Positions 17,664 through 30,028 of a stretch of DNA of 64,000 nucleotides are shown piece after piece. The stretch covers positions 1 to 64,000 of the forward strand of contig NZ_JADABY010000063.1 in the NCBI RefSeq assembly GCF_015672735.1, given 5' to 3'. The translations under genes and the position numbers were made by a program. Every line of letters begins with the position of its first letter. Positions within the stretch are counted from its first letter, which is position 1. The notes under the pieces were generated by a model that saw only the letters and a program-made list of their open reading frames with translations, was not told the origin of the DNA and made no database searches. This stretch comes from Citrobacter sp. Res13-Sevr-PEB04-36 (GTDB taxonomy: Bacteria > Pseudomonadota > Gammaproteobacteria > Enterobacterales > Enterobacteriaceae).

Positions 17664-17690
17664 GCGACTGGCCCCGCCAGTCGCGTCTTT
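17664..17690. terminator. Terminator between convergent alaE and ygaC
   Basis: Perfect 8-bp stem GCGACTGG/CCAGTCGC with loop CCCCG, followed on the plus strand by GTCTTTAG. It could serve alaE and, on the other strand, end ygaC. Confidence 0.7.
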
Positions 17691-18039
17691 AGTTTGCACT
17701 TACGTCGCCAAACAACCCATTTAAGTAACGTTCCAGCGCAATACGCGAACTAAAGCCGTGCGGAATACCATAATGCTCATGGGTTTCTCCGGCTAAATAA
17801 AGCGGAAATTGCTGATAGTGATCGCAGGTTTTAATATCCGTTGACGGATCTGCTAACGAAGAACTTCGTTCTTTTAACGTGGGGTGGATCACTAATGCTG
17901 TGCGTCCCATGCGCGCTTCACGATTAACATACACATAGTTTTCGCCACGCCGATAACCGTAAGTTTTCTGCGTTACTACATCTACGGTAAAGCCCACTTT
18001 CTCAAGTACGCGCGCCACCTCATCGGGTCTTAAATACAT
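17689..18039 (-). CDS. ygaC: YgaC, DUF2002 protein of unknown function
   Basis: 116-aa soluble protein of the DUF2002 family, beginning [20 protein letters not shown]. It shows a predicted mixed alpha/beta fold ([24 protein letters not shown]) and a C-terminal [16 protein letters not shown] segment. The E. coli gene has been listed as Fur-regulated, but its job is not known. It is convergent with alaE. The gene expected next to it in K-12, ygaM, is not found here. Confidence 0.88.
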   Translation of the reverse strand: MYLRPDEVARVLEKVGFTVDVVTQKTYGYRRGENYVYVNREARMGRTALVIHPTLKERSSSLADPSTDIKTCDHYQQFPLYLAGETHEHYGIPHGFSSRIALERYLNGLFGDVSAN

Positions 18040-18162
18040 ATATTTTTCCTCGTTATCTTTTACTGCGGGCTTACCTTACCTGATTCAGCATTAACAACGC
18101 TTTCAGAAAAGTCCATAAACGCATGAATAGAATGAGGTGGCTGTCTTAAGCATGGCGCTGAA

Positions 18163-19497
18163 TCAGGTTATTGCCAGCCGAAGTTGACGAGCGGCCTGCC
18201 GGGCCATTTCCAACGCTGGAATATTGGTAAATGACAGTAATATGCCGCCCTCTCCCGTTGAGGTTATTCGCCATTGGCTTAACGCCTGAACCGCCAGGCC
18301 TGCCTGATTTGCTTTGCGCACCAACGCCGTATCTTCGCCGCTTACCGACATCACCAGCTGGATGCCCCCTTGCTGAGGTACAACGGTAAAGCCGTATTCC
18401 GTCAGCGCACTTTCCATCCACTGACGCCGCTGGGCATAGTGTTGGCGCATTTTTTTCAGGTGCCGCCAGAAATGGCCATCACGAATAAAATCCGCCAGCG
18501 TTTGCTGCCATAACAGCGGCACGTTACAGGCCGTTAGCGCTGCCTGGCGGCGAAAGCGTGCGACCTCCGTCACCGGCACCACCAGCCAGGCTGTACGTAA
18601 AGCCGGAAATAATGATTTACTGAAGGTACCGGCATAAATCACCCGCTGCGGCGCATCCAGGCTTTTTAGCGGCGGCAGCGGTTTTCCGTGGTAGCGAAAC
18701 TCACTGTCGTAGTCATCTTCAATGATCCATGCCCGTGCACGGGCGGCCCACTCCAGCAGTTGGTGTCGACGGGCAAGCGAGAGTGCCACGCCCAACGGGC
18801 TTTGATGGGCTGGCGTGAGGAGGGCGAAACGCGCTTGTGGGTAGTTACGGATCCCGGCACTCACATCCAGACCCTCGCCATCGACCGGGACGGGTAGCAG
18901 TTCAACCTGTTCTTGCGTTATAACGGGGCGGATCAGCGGAAAACCAGGATCTTCTACCCACATCCCATCTCCAGGCGTTGCCAGCGCGCGCAGGATTAAG
19001 GTCATGGAGGCCGCATAGCCCGAAGTGATAAAAATCTGCTCAGGCAGGCACTCAATACTGCGGGATACGCGCAGATAATCAACTATCGCCTGGCGTAGTA
19101 ACAGTTCGCCGCCGACATCGCCCAAGGCGAGATCAAAGCGTGTCTGCGTGCGTAAACGCCGCCCCATCACCCGCGCCCAGACCTCGCGGGAAAAGAGATC
19201 GAGCGCCGGTAATCCCATCTGAAAAAGTTGCAGTGTAGGGTTTTCTCCGGCAAAGACCGTTGGTGCGACGGGCGCGGTGTCCAGTCGCAGTTGCTGACTG
19301 ACAAACGTCCCGGCCTGCCCGCGTCGTTCCAGCCAGCCTTGCGCCACCAGATCTGCGTAGGCATTTTCCACCGTCGAGCGCGAAACGCCCAGTTCCAGTG
19401 ACCAGGTGCGGCTGGACGGCAAGCGTGTGCCGGGCTTAAGCTCCCCTTTCTCAATAGCGGTTTTTAACTGACGGGCGATCTGCTGATAGCGTGGCAT
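18163..19497 (-). CDS. MocR/PdxR-type regulator (GntR helix-turn-helix fused to aminotransferase-like domain)
   Basis: 444-aa MocR-family protein. The N-terminal GntR winged helix (1-70) contains RLPSSRTWSLELGVSRSTVE. A fold-type-I aminotransferase domain spans about 95-444. The PLP-binding lysine is Lys294 in YAGTFSKSLFPALRT, with IIEDDYDSEFR upstream at the PLP-pyridine aspartate. It binds PLP-amino acid adducts rather than catalysing transamination in known members. It is divergent from the AhpD-like gene across 90 bp containing a 10-bp inverted repeat whose first arm ends 2 bp from its own start codon. That gene is its likely target. E. coli K-12 has no equivalent here. Confidence 0.9.
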   Translation of the reverse strand: MPRYQQIARQLKTAIEKGELKPGTRLPSSRTWSLELGVSRSTVENAYADLVAQGWLERRGQAGTFVSQQLRLDTAPVAPTVFAGENPTLQLFQMGLPALDLFSREVWARVMGRRLRTQTRFDLALGDVGGELLLRQAIVDYLRVSRSIECLPEQIFITSGYAASMTLILRALATPGDGMWVEDPGFPLIRPVITQEQVELLPVPVDGEGLDVSAGIRNYPQARFALLTPAHQSPLGVALSLARRHQLLEWAARARAWIIEDDYDSEFRYHGKPLPPLKSLDAPQRVIYAGTFSKSLFPALRTAWLVVPVTEVARFRRQAALTACNVPLLWQQTLADFIRDGHFWRHLKKMRQHYAQRRQWMESALTEYGFTVVPQQGGIQLVMSVSGEDTALVRKANQAGLAVQALSQWRITSTGEGGILLSFTNIPALEMARQAARQLRLAIT

Positions 19498-19499
19498 TT

Positions 19500-19545
19500 A
19501 TGGTCTGCTTTTTTGATAACAATATGGCTCTCTTTAGCAGACCAT
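19500..19545. promoter_or_regulatory. Inverted-repeat operator between the MocR gene and the AhpD-like gene
   Basis: ATGGTCTGCT (19500-19509) and AGCAGACCAT (19536-19545) are exact inverse complements, 36 bp centre to centre. The right arm abuts a TATAGT -10 candidate (19546-19551) for the AhpD-like gene; the left arm touches the MocR start codon. MocR regulators often bind paired TGGTC-like repeats. Confidence 0.6.
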
Positions 19546-19587
19546 TATAGTGCTACATTGCGGGTCATCAAAACGAGGAGAAATACC

Positions 19588-20019
19588 ATGACGATGTTAC
19601 GCCAGCCCTATTATGAACTTAGCCCTGAAATCTATAACGCCCTGGTTCAGGCCAGCAAAGCGCTGGAAAACTGTGCGCTGGAGCCTACGCTGACGGAGTT
19701 GATTTACCTGCGAGTCTCGCAAATCAACGGTTGCGCGTTTTGTCTGGAAATGCACAGCAAAGCTCTGCGTAAGTCTGGCGTCGAGCAGGCCAAACTGGAT
19801 GCGCTGGCAGGATGGCGCGTCAGCCACCATTTCAGTGAGCAGGAACGCGCAGCGCTGGCCTGGGCCGAATCCGTTACCCACATCGCCTCAACGCACGCCG
19901 AAGACGACGTTTATTTACCGCTGCTGGACCATTTTAGCGCCAAAGAGATAAGCGATCTGACGTTCGCCATTAGCCTGATGAACTGCTTTAACCGCCTGGC
20001 GGTAGGCATGCGCATGTAA
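19588..20019 (+). CDS. AhpD-like carboxymuconolactone decarboxylase-family protein
   Basis: 143-aa all-helical protein of the AhpD/CMD family. The redox motif CAFC-x3-H (Cys49, Cys52, His56) with the upstream Glu (LTELIYLRVS) is the active-site set of peroxidase-type members. It probably reduces peroxides or acts as a thiol-disulfide enzyme in the cytoplasm. I chose the ATG at 19588 because GAGGAG (19575-19580) precedes it; the longer frame would start inside the operator. It is likely controlled by the divergent MocR regulator. Confidence 0.88.
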   Translation: MTMLRQPYYELSPEIYNALVQASKALENCALEPTLTELIYLRVSQINGCAFCLEMHSKALRKSGVEQAKLDALAGWRVSHHFSEQERAALAWAESVTHIASTHAEDDVYLPLLDHFSAKEISDLTFAISLMNCFNRLAVGMRM

Positions 20020-20027
20020 TTCTGTGG

Positions 20028-20060
20028 TGCCGGATGACGGCGGAAACGCCTTATCCGGCA
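20028..20060. repeat. Single REP unit
   Basis: GCCGGATGACGGCG...CGCCTTATCCGGCA, a typical REP hairpin just after the AhpD-like gene. Confidence 0.7.
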
Positions 20061-20126
20061 ACCAGTCATGCTACATACCCCTTCCTCCGCCACGCTCATC
20101 CCCCGACCCCTCACCACTCTAAAATC

Positions 20127-20171
20127 CCATATCTTGTATGGTTGAATCTTTTATAAACTACATCTAGTATT
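20127..20171. promoter_or_regulatory. Paired NrdR boxes upstream of nrdHIEF
   Basis: Box 1 is CCATATCTTGTATGG (20127-20141), with perfect outer symmetry CCATA/TATGG. Box 2 is ACTACATCTAGTATT (20157-20171). They are separated by 15 bp, the spacing known for NrdR box pairs, which lets the NrdR oligomer bind both. NrdR represses ribonucleotide reductase genes when dATP is high. Confidence 0.7.
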
Positions 20172-20244
20172 ACTTGCATCAAGACACACACAACCCGACG
20201 CTATTTTCGCGCCGCTTTCTCACCCACAAATGGAAATACGAATC

Positions 20245-20490
20245 ATGCGTATTATTATTTACAATCGCAATAACTGTGTTCAGTGTCACGCCACGAAACG
20301 GGCGATGGAAAGCCGTGGGTTTGACATCGAGATGATCAATGTCGAGCAAGCCCCCGAGCTGGCAGAAACCCTGCGCGAGCAGGGGTTTCGACAATTACCG
20401 GTGGTGGTAGCAGGGGAAACCCGCTGGTCAGGATTTCGCCCGGACATGATCAATCGTCTGCGTCCGCAGCCCCACGTGGCCAACACATGA
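20245..20490 (+). CDS. nrdH: NrdH, glutaredoxin-like electron donor for class Ib ribonucleotide reductase
   Basis: 81-aa NrdH redoxin, same length as E. coli. The redox motif CVQC is at residues 11-14 and the thioredoxin-reductase-contacting WSGFRPDMI is near the C-terminus. It reduces NrdE. The start [10 protein letters not shown] at 20245 was chosen over an upstream in-frame ATG because redoxins begin directly with the first beta strand. Its stop overlaps the nrdI start by 4 bp (ATGA). Confidence 0.95.
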   Translation: MRIIIYNRNNCVQCHATKRAMESRGFDIEMINVEQAPELAETLREQGFRQLPVVVAGETRWSGFRPDMINRLRPQPHVANT

Positions 20491-20869
20491 GCACCCTCGT
20501 CTACTTCTCCAGCAGCTCTGAAAATACCCATCGCTTTATGCAGCGTCTGGGGCTGCCCGCCGTGCGAATTCCGCTTAACGAACGCGAGCGGATCCAGGTA
20601 GACGAACCTTACATTTTAGTCGTGCCGTCTTACGGCGGCGGCGGTACGGCAGGCGCGGTCCCACGACAGGTGATCCGCTTTTTAAACGATCCCCACAATC
20701 GGGCGTTAATTCGCGGCGTCATCGCCGCCGGCAATCGCAATTTCGGCGACGCCTACGGCCGCGCGGGTGACGTGATTTCACAAAAATGCGCCGTGCCGTG
20801 GCTCTATCGCTTTGAGCTGATGGGGACGCCAGGCGACATCGACAACGTGCGAAAAGGAGTGAGCGAATT

Positions 20870-20882
<13 letters not shown>
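20487..20882 (+). CDS. nrdI: NrdI, flavodoxin-like activator of NrdF
   Basis: 131-aa flavodoxin-like protein. The FMN phosphate loop is [12 protein letters not shown] near the N-terminus and the family motif [15 protein letters not shown] is near residue 50. It supplies the oxidant that builds the dimanganese-tyrosyl radical in NrdF. The start overlaps nrdH by 4 bp and the end overlaps nrdE by 13 bp, so the operon is tightly coupled. Confidence 0.94.
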
Positions 20883-23984
<3,102 letters not shown>

Positions 23985-24098
23985 ATCTCATTTTCGCTGG
24001 AAATACCCTACATTTTCCGCGTTAATATTTTAACGGGATCACATTTTTATCACACAAATATCATTGTGTGATCTACACTCAATATTAGCCGCATTATT

Positions 24099-24130
24099 CG
24101 CCTGAATTTCAACAATTCAGGCGACTTTTT
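24099..24130 (+). terminator. Intrinsic terminator upstream of proU P2
   Basis: CGCCTGAATT/AATTCAGGCG, a perfect 10-bp stem with a TCAAC loop, then ACTTTTT. It can end nrdHIEF transcription or shorten a transcript from an upstream proU promoter. Confidence 0.8.
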
Positions 24131-24242
24131 ACTGCCATTTACAAAAAATATCAAAGAAGTTTCATCCACGCTCAGCCCTTATATCATGGGAAATCTCGCC
24201 GTCTGGACTTTGGCAATATTCATGCCACAGCCAAATTCAGGG

Positions 24243-24270
24243 TTGTCTCAGATTCTCAGTATGTTAGGGT
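24243..24270 (+). promoter_or_regulatory. proU P2 promoter
   Basis: -35 TTGTCT (24243-24248), 16-bp spacer, -10 TAGGGT (24265-24270). It closely matches the osmoregulated E. coli proU P2 promoter (TTGCCT-16-TAGGGT), about 70 bp before proV. Confidence 0.8.
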
Positions 24271-24338
24271 AGAAAAAGGTTACTATTTTCACCAGGTACT
24301 ATATCGATATAAACAAATAACAGGAATAATTCTATTGC

Positions 24339-25541
24339 ATGGCAATTAAATTAGAAGTTAAAAATCTCTATAAGATATTTGGCGAGCATCCCCAGAGAGC
24401 GTTCAAATATATTGAAAAAGGATTTTCAAAAGAGCAGATTCTGGAAAAAACAGGGCTATCGCTTGGCGTTAAAGACGCCAGTCTGGCCATTGAAGAAGGC
24501 GAGATATTTGTCATCATGGGATTATCCGGTTCGGGTAAATCCACAATGGTACGCCTTCTCAATCGCCTGATTGAACCCACCCGCGGGCAGGTACTGATTG
24601 ACGGCGTAGATATCGCCAGGATATCCGATGCCGAGCTTCGCGAGGTGCGCAGAAAAAAGATTGCGATGGTATTCCAGTCCTTTGCCCTGATGCCGCACAT
24701 GACGGTACTCGACAATACGGCGTTCGGTATGGAGTTAGCCGGTATTGCTGCGGATGAACGCCGTGAAAAAGCGCTGGATGCTTTGCGCCAGGTCGGGCTT
24801 GAGAATTACGCTCACGGATACCCGGATGAACTTTCCGGTGGTATGCGCCAGCGTGTCGGTCTCGCCCGCGCATTAGCCATTAACCCTGACATCTTATTAA
24901 TGGATGAAGCCTTCTCTGCGCTCGATCCCTTAATTCGTACCGAGATGCAGGATGAGCTGGTAAAACTGCAGGCGAAGCATCAGCGTACCGTGGTCTTTAT
25001 TTCCCACGATCTCGATGAAGCCATGCGCATTGGTGATCGCATCGCCATTATGCAAAATGGCGAAGTGGTACAGGTCGGTACTCCGGATGAGATCCTGAAT
25101 AATCCGGCCAATGATTATGTACGCACCTTCTTCCGTGGCGTTGATATTAGCCAGGTATTTAGCGCGAAAGATATTTCCCGCCGTAGTCCGGAAGGCTTAA
25201 TTCGTAAAACACCGGGGATTGGCCCACGTTCGGCGCTGCAATTATTGCAGGATAAAGATCGTGAATTTGGTTACGTAATTGAACGCGGAAATAAGTTTGT
25301 TGGCGTGGTCTCCATCGACTCATTAAAAACCGCCTTACGTCAGGCGCAGGGTATTGAAGCCGCACTGATCGACGAACCATTAGCCGTGGAGGCGAAAACG
25401 CCGCTGAGCGAGCTGCTTTCTCATGTCGGGCAAGCACCATGCGCGGTGCCGGTTGTCGATGAGGAACATCAGTATGTGGGCATTATTTCCAAACGCATGC
25501 TGCTACAGGCTTTAGATCGCGAGGGGGCAAACAATGGCTGA
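24339..25541 (+). CDS. proV: ProV, ATPase of the glycine betaine/proline importer ProU
   Basis: 400-aa ABC ATPase, same length as E. coli. Walker [10 protein letters not shown] is at 61-69, the signature [14 protein letters not shown] near 164, Walker [12 protein letters not shown] near 186 and the switch His in [10 protein letters not shown]. Two CBS domains fill the C-terminus (about 280-400), which in OpuA-type systems sense ionic strength. Overlaps proW by 8 bp. In E. coli an H-NS-binding element extends into the start of proV. Confidence 0.95.
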   Translation: MAIKLEVKNLYKIFGEHPQRAFKYIEKGFSKEQILEKTGLSLGVKDASLAIEEGEIFVIMGLSGSGKSTMVRLLNRLIEPTRGQVLIDGVDIARISDAELREVRRKKIAMVFQSFALMPHMTVLDNTAFGMELAGIAADERREKALDALRQVGLENYAHGYPDELSGGMRQRVGLARALAINPDILLMDEAFSALDPLIRTEMQDELVKLQAKHQRTVVFISHDLDEAMRIGDRIAIMQNGEVVQVGTPDEILNNPANDYVRTFFRGVDISQVFSAKDISRRSPEGLIRKTPGIGPRSALQLLQDKDREFGYVIERGNKFVGVVSIDSLKTALRQAQGIEAALIDEPLAVEAKTPLSELLSHVGQAPCAVPVVDEEHQYVGIISKRMLLQALDREGANNG

Positions 25542-26598
25542 TCAAACAAATCCGTGGGACACCACACCGGTGGCAGATAGCGCCGCACAATCTGCTGATG
25601 CCTGGGGTACCGCGTCAAGCGCACCTGCCGACGGCGGCAGCGCAGACTGGCTGACCAGTGCGCCTGCACCAGCACCTGAGCATTTCAATATTATGGATCC
25701 GTTCCATAAAACGCTGATCCCGCTCGATAGCTGGGTTACTGAAGGGATCGACTGGGTGGTGACCCATTTTCGTCCTGTCTTCCAGGGGATTCGTGTCCCG
25801 GTGGATTACATTCTCAACGGTTTCCAGCAACTGCTGCTGGGAATGCCAGCGCCGGTGGCGATTGTTCTTTTCGCTTTAATCGCCTGGCAGATTTCCGGCG
25901 TAGGAATGGGCGTTGCAACGCTGATTTCGCTGGTCGCGATTGGGGCGATTGGCGCCTGGTCGCAAGCGATGATTACTCTGGCACTGGTGCTGACCGCACT
26001 GCTGTTCTGCGTGTTAATCGGTTTACCGATGGGGATTTGGCTGGCGCGCAGTCCACGGGCGGCAAAGATTGTTCGTCCCCTGCTCGATGCCATGCAAACC
26101 ACACCTGCGTTCGTCTATCTGGTGCCGATTGTGATGTTATTCGGCATTGGTAACGTGCCGGGGGTAGTAGTGACGATTATCTTCGCCCTGCCACCGATTG
26201 TGCGTCTGACCATTCTGGGTATTAACCAGGTGCCAGCCGATCTGATTGAAGCTTCGCGCTCCTTTGGTGCCAGCCCGCGTCAGATGCTGTTCAAAGTCCA
26301 GCTGCCGCTGGCGATGCCCACCATTATGGCGGGAGTTAACCAGACACTGATGCTGGCGCTTTCCATGGTCGTCATCGCCTCGATGATCGCCGTCGGTGGG
26401 TTGGGTCAGATGGTGCTACGCGGTATCGGGCGTCTCGATATGGGGCTGGCTACCGTCGGAGGGGTTGGGATAGTAATCCTTGCCATTATTCTGGACCGCC
26501 TGACGCAGGCCGTCGGTCGCGATTCTCGCAGCCGGGGCAACCGTCGCTGGTATTCCACCGGTCCTGTTGGGCTTATCACCCGCCCTTTCATTAAGTAA
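25534..26598 (+). CDS. proW: ProW, permease of the ProU importer
   Basis: 354-aa inner-membrane permease. The long N-terminal tail (about 1-95, rich in Ala/Asp/Pro) is typical of ProW and precedes seven or so membrane helices. The EAA-loop that contacts ProV reads [25 protein letters not shown] (about residues 240-264), shown here only by its ends [10 protein letters not shown] and LPLAMPT. The gene ends 189 bp before proX, a gap filled with REP and ERIC sequences. Confidence 0.94.
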   Translation: MADQTNPWDTTPVADSAAQSADAWGTASSAPADGGSADWLTSAPAPAPEHFNIMDPFHKTLIPLDSWVTEGIDWVVTHFRPVFQGIRVPVDYILNGFQQLLLGMPAPVAIVLFALIAWQISGVGMGVATLISLVAIGAIGAWSQAMITLALVLTALLFCVLIGLPMGIWLARSPRAAKIVRPLLDAMQTTPAFVYLVPIVMLFGIGNVPGVVVTIIFALPPIVRLTILGINQVPADLIEASRSFGASPRQMLFKVQLPLAMPTIMAGVNQTLMLALSMVVIASMIAVGGLGQMVLRGIGRLDMGLATVGGVGIVILAIILDRLTQAVGRDSRSRGNRRWYSTGPVGLITRPFIK

Positions 26599-26607
26599 TT
26601 CACCTGT

Positions 26608-26638
26608 TGCCCGGTGGCGCATGGCTTACCGGGCCTAC
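26608..26638. repeat. REP unit within the proVWX operon
   Basis: TGCCCGGTGGCGC...GCTTACCGGGCCTAC hairpin 10 bp after proW. Such hairpins block 3' exonucleases and could stabilise the proVW part of the mRNA. Confidence 0.75.
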
Positions 26639-26649
26639 AATTCATTAAC

Positions 26650-26775
26650 TTACACAAAATCATTCAAGTTACATTGCGGCGGCAAACGAATGTATCCCCA
26701 GGAGCGTACAAGCAGTACGTGACTGGGGGGCATGAGTGCAGCCAACAAAGAGGCAGCTTGAAGGATGAAGTGTAA
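26650..26775. repeat. ERIC element between proW and proX
   Basis: 126-bp element with terminal inverted repeats TTACAC/GTGTAA and the ERIC core (TATCCCCAGGAGCGTACA, then GTACGTGACTGGGG). Length matches the 127-bp ERIC/IRU family. It lies inside the operon, ending 12 bp before the proX ATG, so it is co-transcribed. ERIC hairpins can act in mRNA processing in other enterobacteria. Confidence 0.88.
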
Positions 26776-26787
26776 TAAGGAACAACG

Positions 26788-27783
26788 ATGCGACATACCG
26801 TACTTTTTGCCACAGCGTTTGCCACCCTTGTCTCCACCAGCACTTTCGCTGCCGACCTGCCGGGCAAAGGCATTACCGTGCAACCTATCCAGAGCACGAT
26901 CTCTGAAGAATCTTTCCAGACACAGCTGGTCGCTCGTGCGCTGGAAAAACTGGGTTATACCGTCAACAAAGCCAGCGAAGTTGATTACAACGTCGGCTAC
27001 ACCTCTATTGCTTCTGGCGATGCCACCTTTACCGCCGTGAACTGGCAGCCACTGCATGACGACATGTACGCCGCCGCGGGCGGAGACAAAAAGTTCTACC
27101 GCGAAGGGGTATTCGTGACGGGTGCAGCGCAGGGGTATCTGATCGACAAAAAAACCGCTGAGCAGTACAAAATCACCAATATCGCCCAGTTGAAAGATCC
27201 AAAGATTGCCAAAATCTTTGATACCAACGGCGACGGTAAAGCCGACATGATGGGCTGTTCACCAGGCTGGGGCTGCGAAGCGGTCATCAACCACCAGAAC
27301 AAAGCCTTCGATCTGGAAAAAACGGTCGACGTCAGCCACGGTAACTACGCGGCGATGATGGCTGACACCATCACGCGCTTTAAAGAAGGCAAACCGATTC
27401 TGTACTACACCTGGACACCATACTGGGTCAGCGACGTGATGAAGCCGGGCAAAGACGTGGTGTGGCTGCAGGTGCCGTTCTCTTCCCTGCCCGGTGAGCA
27501 AAAAGACATTGATACCAAGCTGCCAAACGGCGCGAACTACGGCTTCCCGGTCAACACCATGCATATCGTAGCCAATAAGGCGTGGGCAGAGAAAAACCCG
27601 GCCGCGGCAAAGCTGTTTGCCATCATCAAGCTGCCTCTGGCGGACATCAACGCGCAGAACGCGATGATGCATGAGGGCAAAGCTTCCGAAGCCGACGTGC
27701 AGGGTCACGTTGATGGTTGGATCAAAGCCCACCAGCAGCAGTTCGACGGCTGGGTAAAAGAAGCATTAGCTGCGCAGAAGTAA
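26788..27783 (+). CDS. proX: ProX, periplasmic glycine betaine-binding protein
   Basis: 331-aa periplasmic protein. The signal peptide [21 protein letters not shown] is cut near residue 21. The mature part has the two-lobe OpuAC fold and the tryptophans that cage quaternary ammonium groups (for example VNWQPLHDD and [10 protein letters not shown]). A disulfide pair [10 protein letters not shown] is present, as in E. coli ProX. An AAGGA site precedes the ATG. It captures glycine betaine and proline betaine for ProVW. Confidence 0.95.
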   Translation: MRHTVLFATAFATLVSTSTFAADLPGKGITVQPIQSTISEESFQTQLVARALEKLGYTVNKASEVDYNVGYTSIASGDATFTAVNWQPLHDDMYAAAGGDKKFYREGVFVTGAAQGYLIDKKTAEQYKITNIAQLKDPKIAKIFDTNGDGKADMMGCSPGWGCEAVINHQNKAFDLEKTVDVSHGNYAAMMADTITRFKEGKPILYYTWTPYWVSDVMKPGKDVVWLQVPFSSLPGEQKDIDTKLPNGANYGFPVNTMHIVANKAWAEKNPAAAKLFAIIKLPLADINAQNAMMHEGKASEADVQGHVDGWIKAHQQQFDGWVKEALAAQK

Positions 27784-27790
27784 CCCACTC

Positions 27791-27874
27791 GTAGGCCTGA
27801 TAAGCGTAGCGCCATCAGGCACAGTAAGTAACCACACCAATGCCGGATGGTGGCGCAATGCGCCTTATCCGGCA
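27791..27874. repeat. REP pair (BIME) after proX
   Basis: Two inverted REP units (GTAGGCCTGATAAGCG...ATCAGGC and TGCCGGATGGTGGCG...CTTATCCGGCA) just 3' of proX. Confidence 0.78.
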
Positions 27875-27983
27875 CGCAGCTCTCCACTCCCCCTAAACCG
27901 CACAATCCATCACCTAACAAATCAGCAACATTTATCCACTTCCGTTATGATTGTTTCAGAAATCCATTATTCAGCTGAAAACA

Positions 27984-29168
27984 ATGACAAATTCCTCTCA
28001 GGGACTTAGCCGATCGCTGATCCTGCTCATGTCCATCGCCACGGGTCTCGCCGTCGCCAGTAACTATTACGCCCAGCCGCTGCTCGATACCATCGCGCGC
28101 AACTTCTCATTATCTGCCAGTACCGCAGGCTTTATCGTCACCGCAGCACAGCTTGGCTACGCCGCGGGTCTGCTGTTTCTGGTGCCGCTTGGCGATATGT
28201 TTGAGCGTCGGGGGCTTATCGTGTCCATGACGTTGCTCGCTGCAGGCGGCATGTTGATTACCGCCAGCAGCCAGTCGCTGGGCATGCTGATCCTCGGCAC
28301 CGCGCTGACCGGGCTGTTCTCCGTGGTAGCACAAATATTGGTTCCGCTGGCGGCCACGCTCGCCACACCGGACAAACGAGGTAAGGTCGTTGGCACCATT
28401 ATGAGTGGTCTGCTGTTGGGGATTTTACTGGCCCGTACCGTGGCCGGGCTGCTGGCGAACCTCGGCGGCTGGCGCACGGTATTTTGGGTCGCCTCGGTGC
28501 TGATGGCGCTGATGGCTATCGCGCTGTGGCGCGGCCTGCCGAAGATGAAATCAGAAACCCATCTCAACTATCCACAGTTGTTAGGCTCGGTCTTCAGCCT
28601 GTTTATCCACGATAAACTGCTGCGTACCCGGGCGATGCTGGGCTGCCTGACGTTTGCCAACTTCAGTATTCTCTGGACATCAATGGCGTTTTTACTGGCG
28701 GCACCGCCGTTTAACTATTCAGAAGGCATGATTGGCCTGTTTGGCCTGGCCGGTGCCGCCGGTGCGCTCGGCGCTCGTCCAGCAGGTGGATTTGCCGATA
28801 AGGGCAAATCCCATCTCACCACGACATTAGGTCTGTTGTTACTGCTGCTCTCCTGGCTGGCAATCTGGTTGGGTCATACGTCAGTACCGATGCTGATAAT
28901 TGGCATTCTGGTACTGGATCTCACCGTTCAGGGCGTGCATATCACCAACCAGACGGTTATTTACCGCATTCACCCGGATGCGCGTAACCGACTGACCGCC
29001 GGCTATATGACCAGCTATTTTATTGGCGGGGCGGCAGGTTCACTGATTTCAGCCTCTGCCTGGCAGCATGCCGGCTGGGCTGGCGTTTGTCTGGCAGGTA
29101 CGACCGTTGCCATACTCAACCTGCTGGTCTGGTGGCGAGGTTTTCACCGCCAGGAAGCCGTAAATTAA
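27984..29168 (+). CDS. ygaY: YgaY-type major facilitator superfamily transporter
   Basis: 394-aa MFS transporter with about 12 membrane helices. It shows the between-helix motif PLGDMFERRG (about residue 67) and the N-terminal signature SNYYAQPLLDTIAR (about residue 25) of the YgaY/sugar-efflux-like group. In E. coli K-12 the gene at this position is a broken pseudogene; here the frame is complete. The start is uncertain: an ATG at 27984 or a TTG at 27951, neither with a strong ribosome site; I prefer the ATG. The substrate is unknown. Confidence 0.87.
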   Translation: MTNSSQGLSRSLILLMSIATGLAVASNYYAQPLLDTIARNFSLSASTAGFIVTAAQLGYAAGLLFLVPLGDMFERRGLIVSMTLLAAGGMLITASSQSLGMLILGTALTGLFSVVAQILVPLAATLATPDKRGKVVGTIMSGLLLGILLARTVAGLLANLGGWRTVFWVASVLMALMAIALWRGLPKMKSETHLNYPQLLGSVFSLFIHDKLLRTRAMLGCLTFANFSILWTSMAFLLAAPPFNYSEGMIGLFGLAGAAGALGARPAGGFADKGKSHLTTTLGLLLLLLSWLAIWLGHTSVPMLIIGILVLDLTVQGVHITNQTVIYRIHPDARNRLTAGYMTSYFIGGAAGSLISASAWQHAGWAGVCLAGTTVAILNLLVWWRGFHRQEAVN

Positions 29169-29290
29169 GCGTATAGCGCGTGTTTGCCGCTGATTGAGCT
29201 CCTCAGGGTGTTAAGGAGCTCATCAGTCTGCTAAGGTTATAACTCATTGAGCCAGGTTATTTAAATTTCGGTAATGAAGCCTATAATCCT

Positions 29291-30028
29291 ATGGAAAGCC
29301 CTGTTCCCCAGTCAGACCCCAGCCCGGCAACGTTCACGGAAGGATTCAAAGACAGCCTGCCGATCGTCATCAGCTATATTCCTGTCGCTTTTGCATTTGG
29401 TCTCAATGCCACTCGCCTGGGCTTTACGCCCGTCGAAAGCGTCTTTTTCTCCTGTATTATCTATGCCGGCGCCAGCCAGTTCGTCATCACTACCATGCTT
29501 GCCGCAGGCAGTTCGCTGTGGGTCGCCGCGCTCACTGTGATGGCCATGGACGTGCGCCATGTATTGTATGGTCCCTCCCTGCGTAGCCGCATAGCCCAAC
29601 GACTCAATAAACCTAAAAGCGCATTATGGGCCTTTGGCCTCACTGATGAAGTGTTTGCCGCTGCAACGGCGAAGCTGGTACGGGATAATCGTCGCTGGAG
29701 CGAGAACTGGATGATGGGGATCGCACTATGTGCCTGGATTTCATGGGTATTCGGTACGATTATTGGCGCGTTCTCCGGCAGTGGCTTACTGAAGGATTTT
29801 CCGGCGGTCGAAGCGGCGCTGGGTTTTATGCTCCCGGCGCTGTTTATGAGTTTTCTGCTCGCGTCATTTCAGCGTAAACAGGCGCTGTGCGTTACGGCGG
29901 CGCTCGCTGGAGCAATGGCGGGCGTGACGTTATTTTCCATCCCTGCAGCCATACTCGCAGGTATTGTCTGCGGCTGCCTGACGGCGCTTATCCAGTCATT
30001 CTGGCAGGGAGGACCTGATGAGTTATGA
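29291..30028 (+). CDS. ygaZ: YgaZ, large subunit of the L-valine/methionine exporter
   Basis: 245-aa AzlC-family membrane protein with about 6-7 helices. The signature region [15 protein letters not shown] is near residue 61, followed by the family motif [12 protein letters not shown] (about residue 86). With YgaH it exports L-valine, and methionine in some reports. It overlaps ygaH by 11 bp, which suggests translational coupling. Confidence 0.93.
   Translation: MESPVPQSDPSPATFTEGFKDSLPIVISYIPVAFAFGLNATRLGFTPVESVFFSCIIYAGASQFVITTMLAAGSSLWVAALTVMAMDVRHVLYGPSLRSRIAQRLNKPKSALWAFGLTDEVFAAATAKLVRDNRRWSENWMMGIALCAWISWVFGTIIGAFSGSGLLKDFPAVEAALGFMLPALFMSFLLASFQRKQALCVTAALAGAMAGVTLFSIPAAILAGIVCGCLTALIQSFWQGGPDEL

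Larger units (their letters stand above)
23985..24338 (+). other. Intergenic region nrdF-proV with proU promoter
   Basis: 354 bp with no gene. It holds a perfect 10-bp-stem terminator (24099-24130) and, nearer proV, the proU P2 promoter (24243-24270). The stretch before the terminator (24024-24095) is AT-rich and corresponds to the place of the E. coli sigma-S-linked P1 region; I cannot assign P1 exactly. Confidence 0.6.

Noticed and set aside
18040-18162. Search for ygaM next to ygaC
   Set aside because: The 123-bp gap has no frame resembling YgaM; the gene is absent at this locus.
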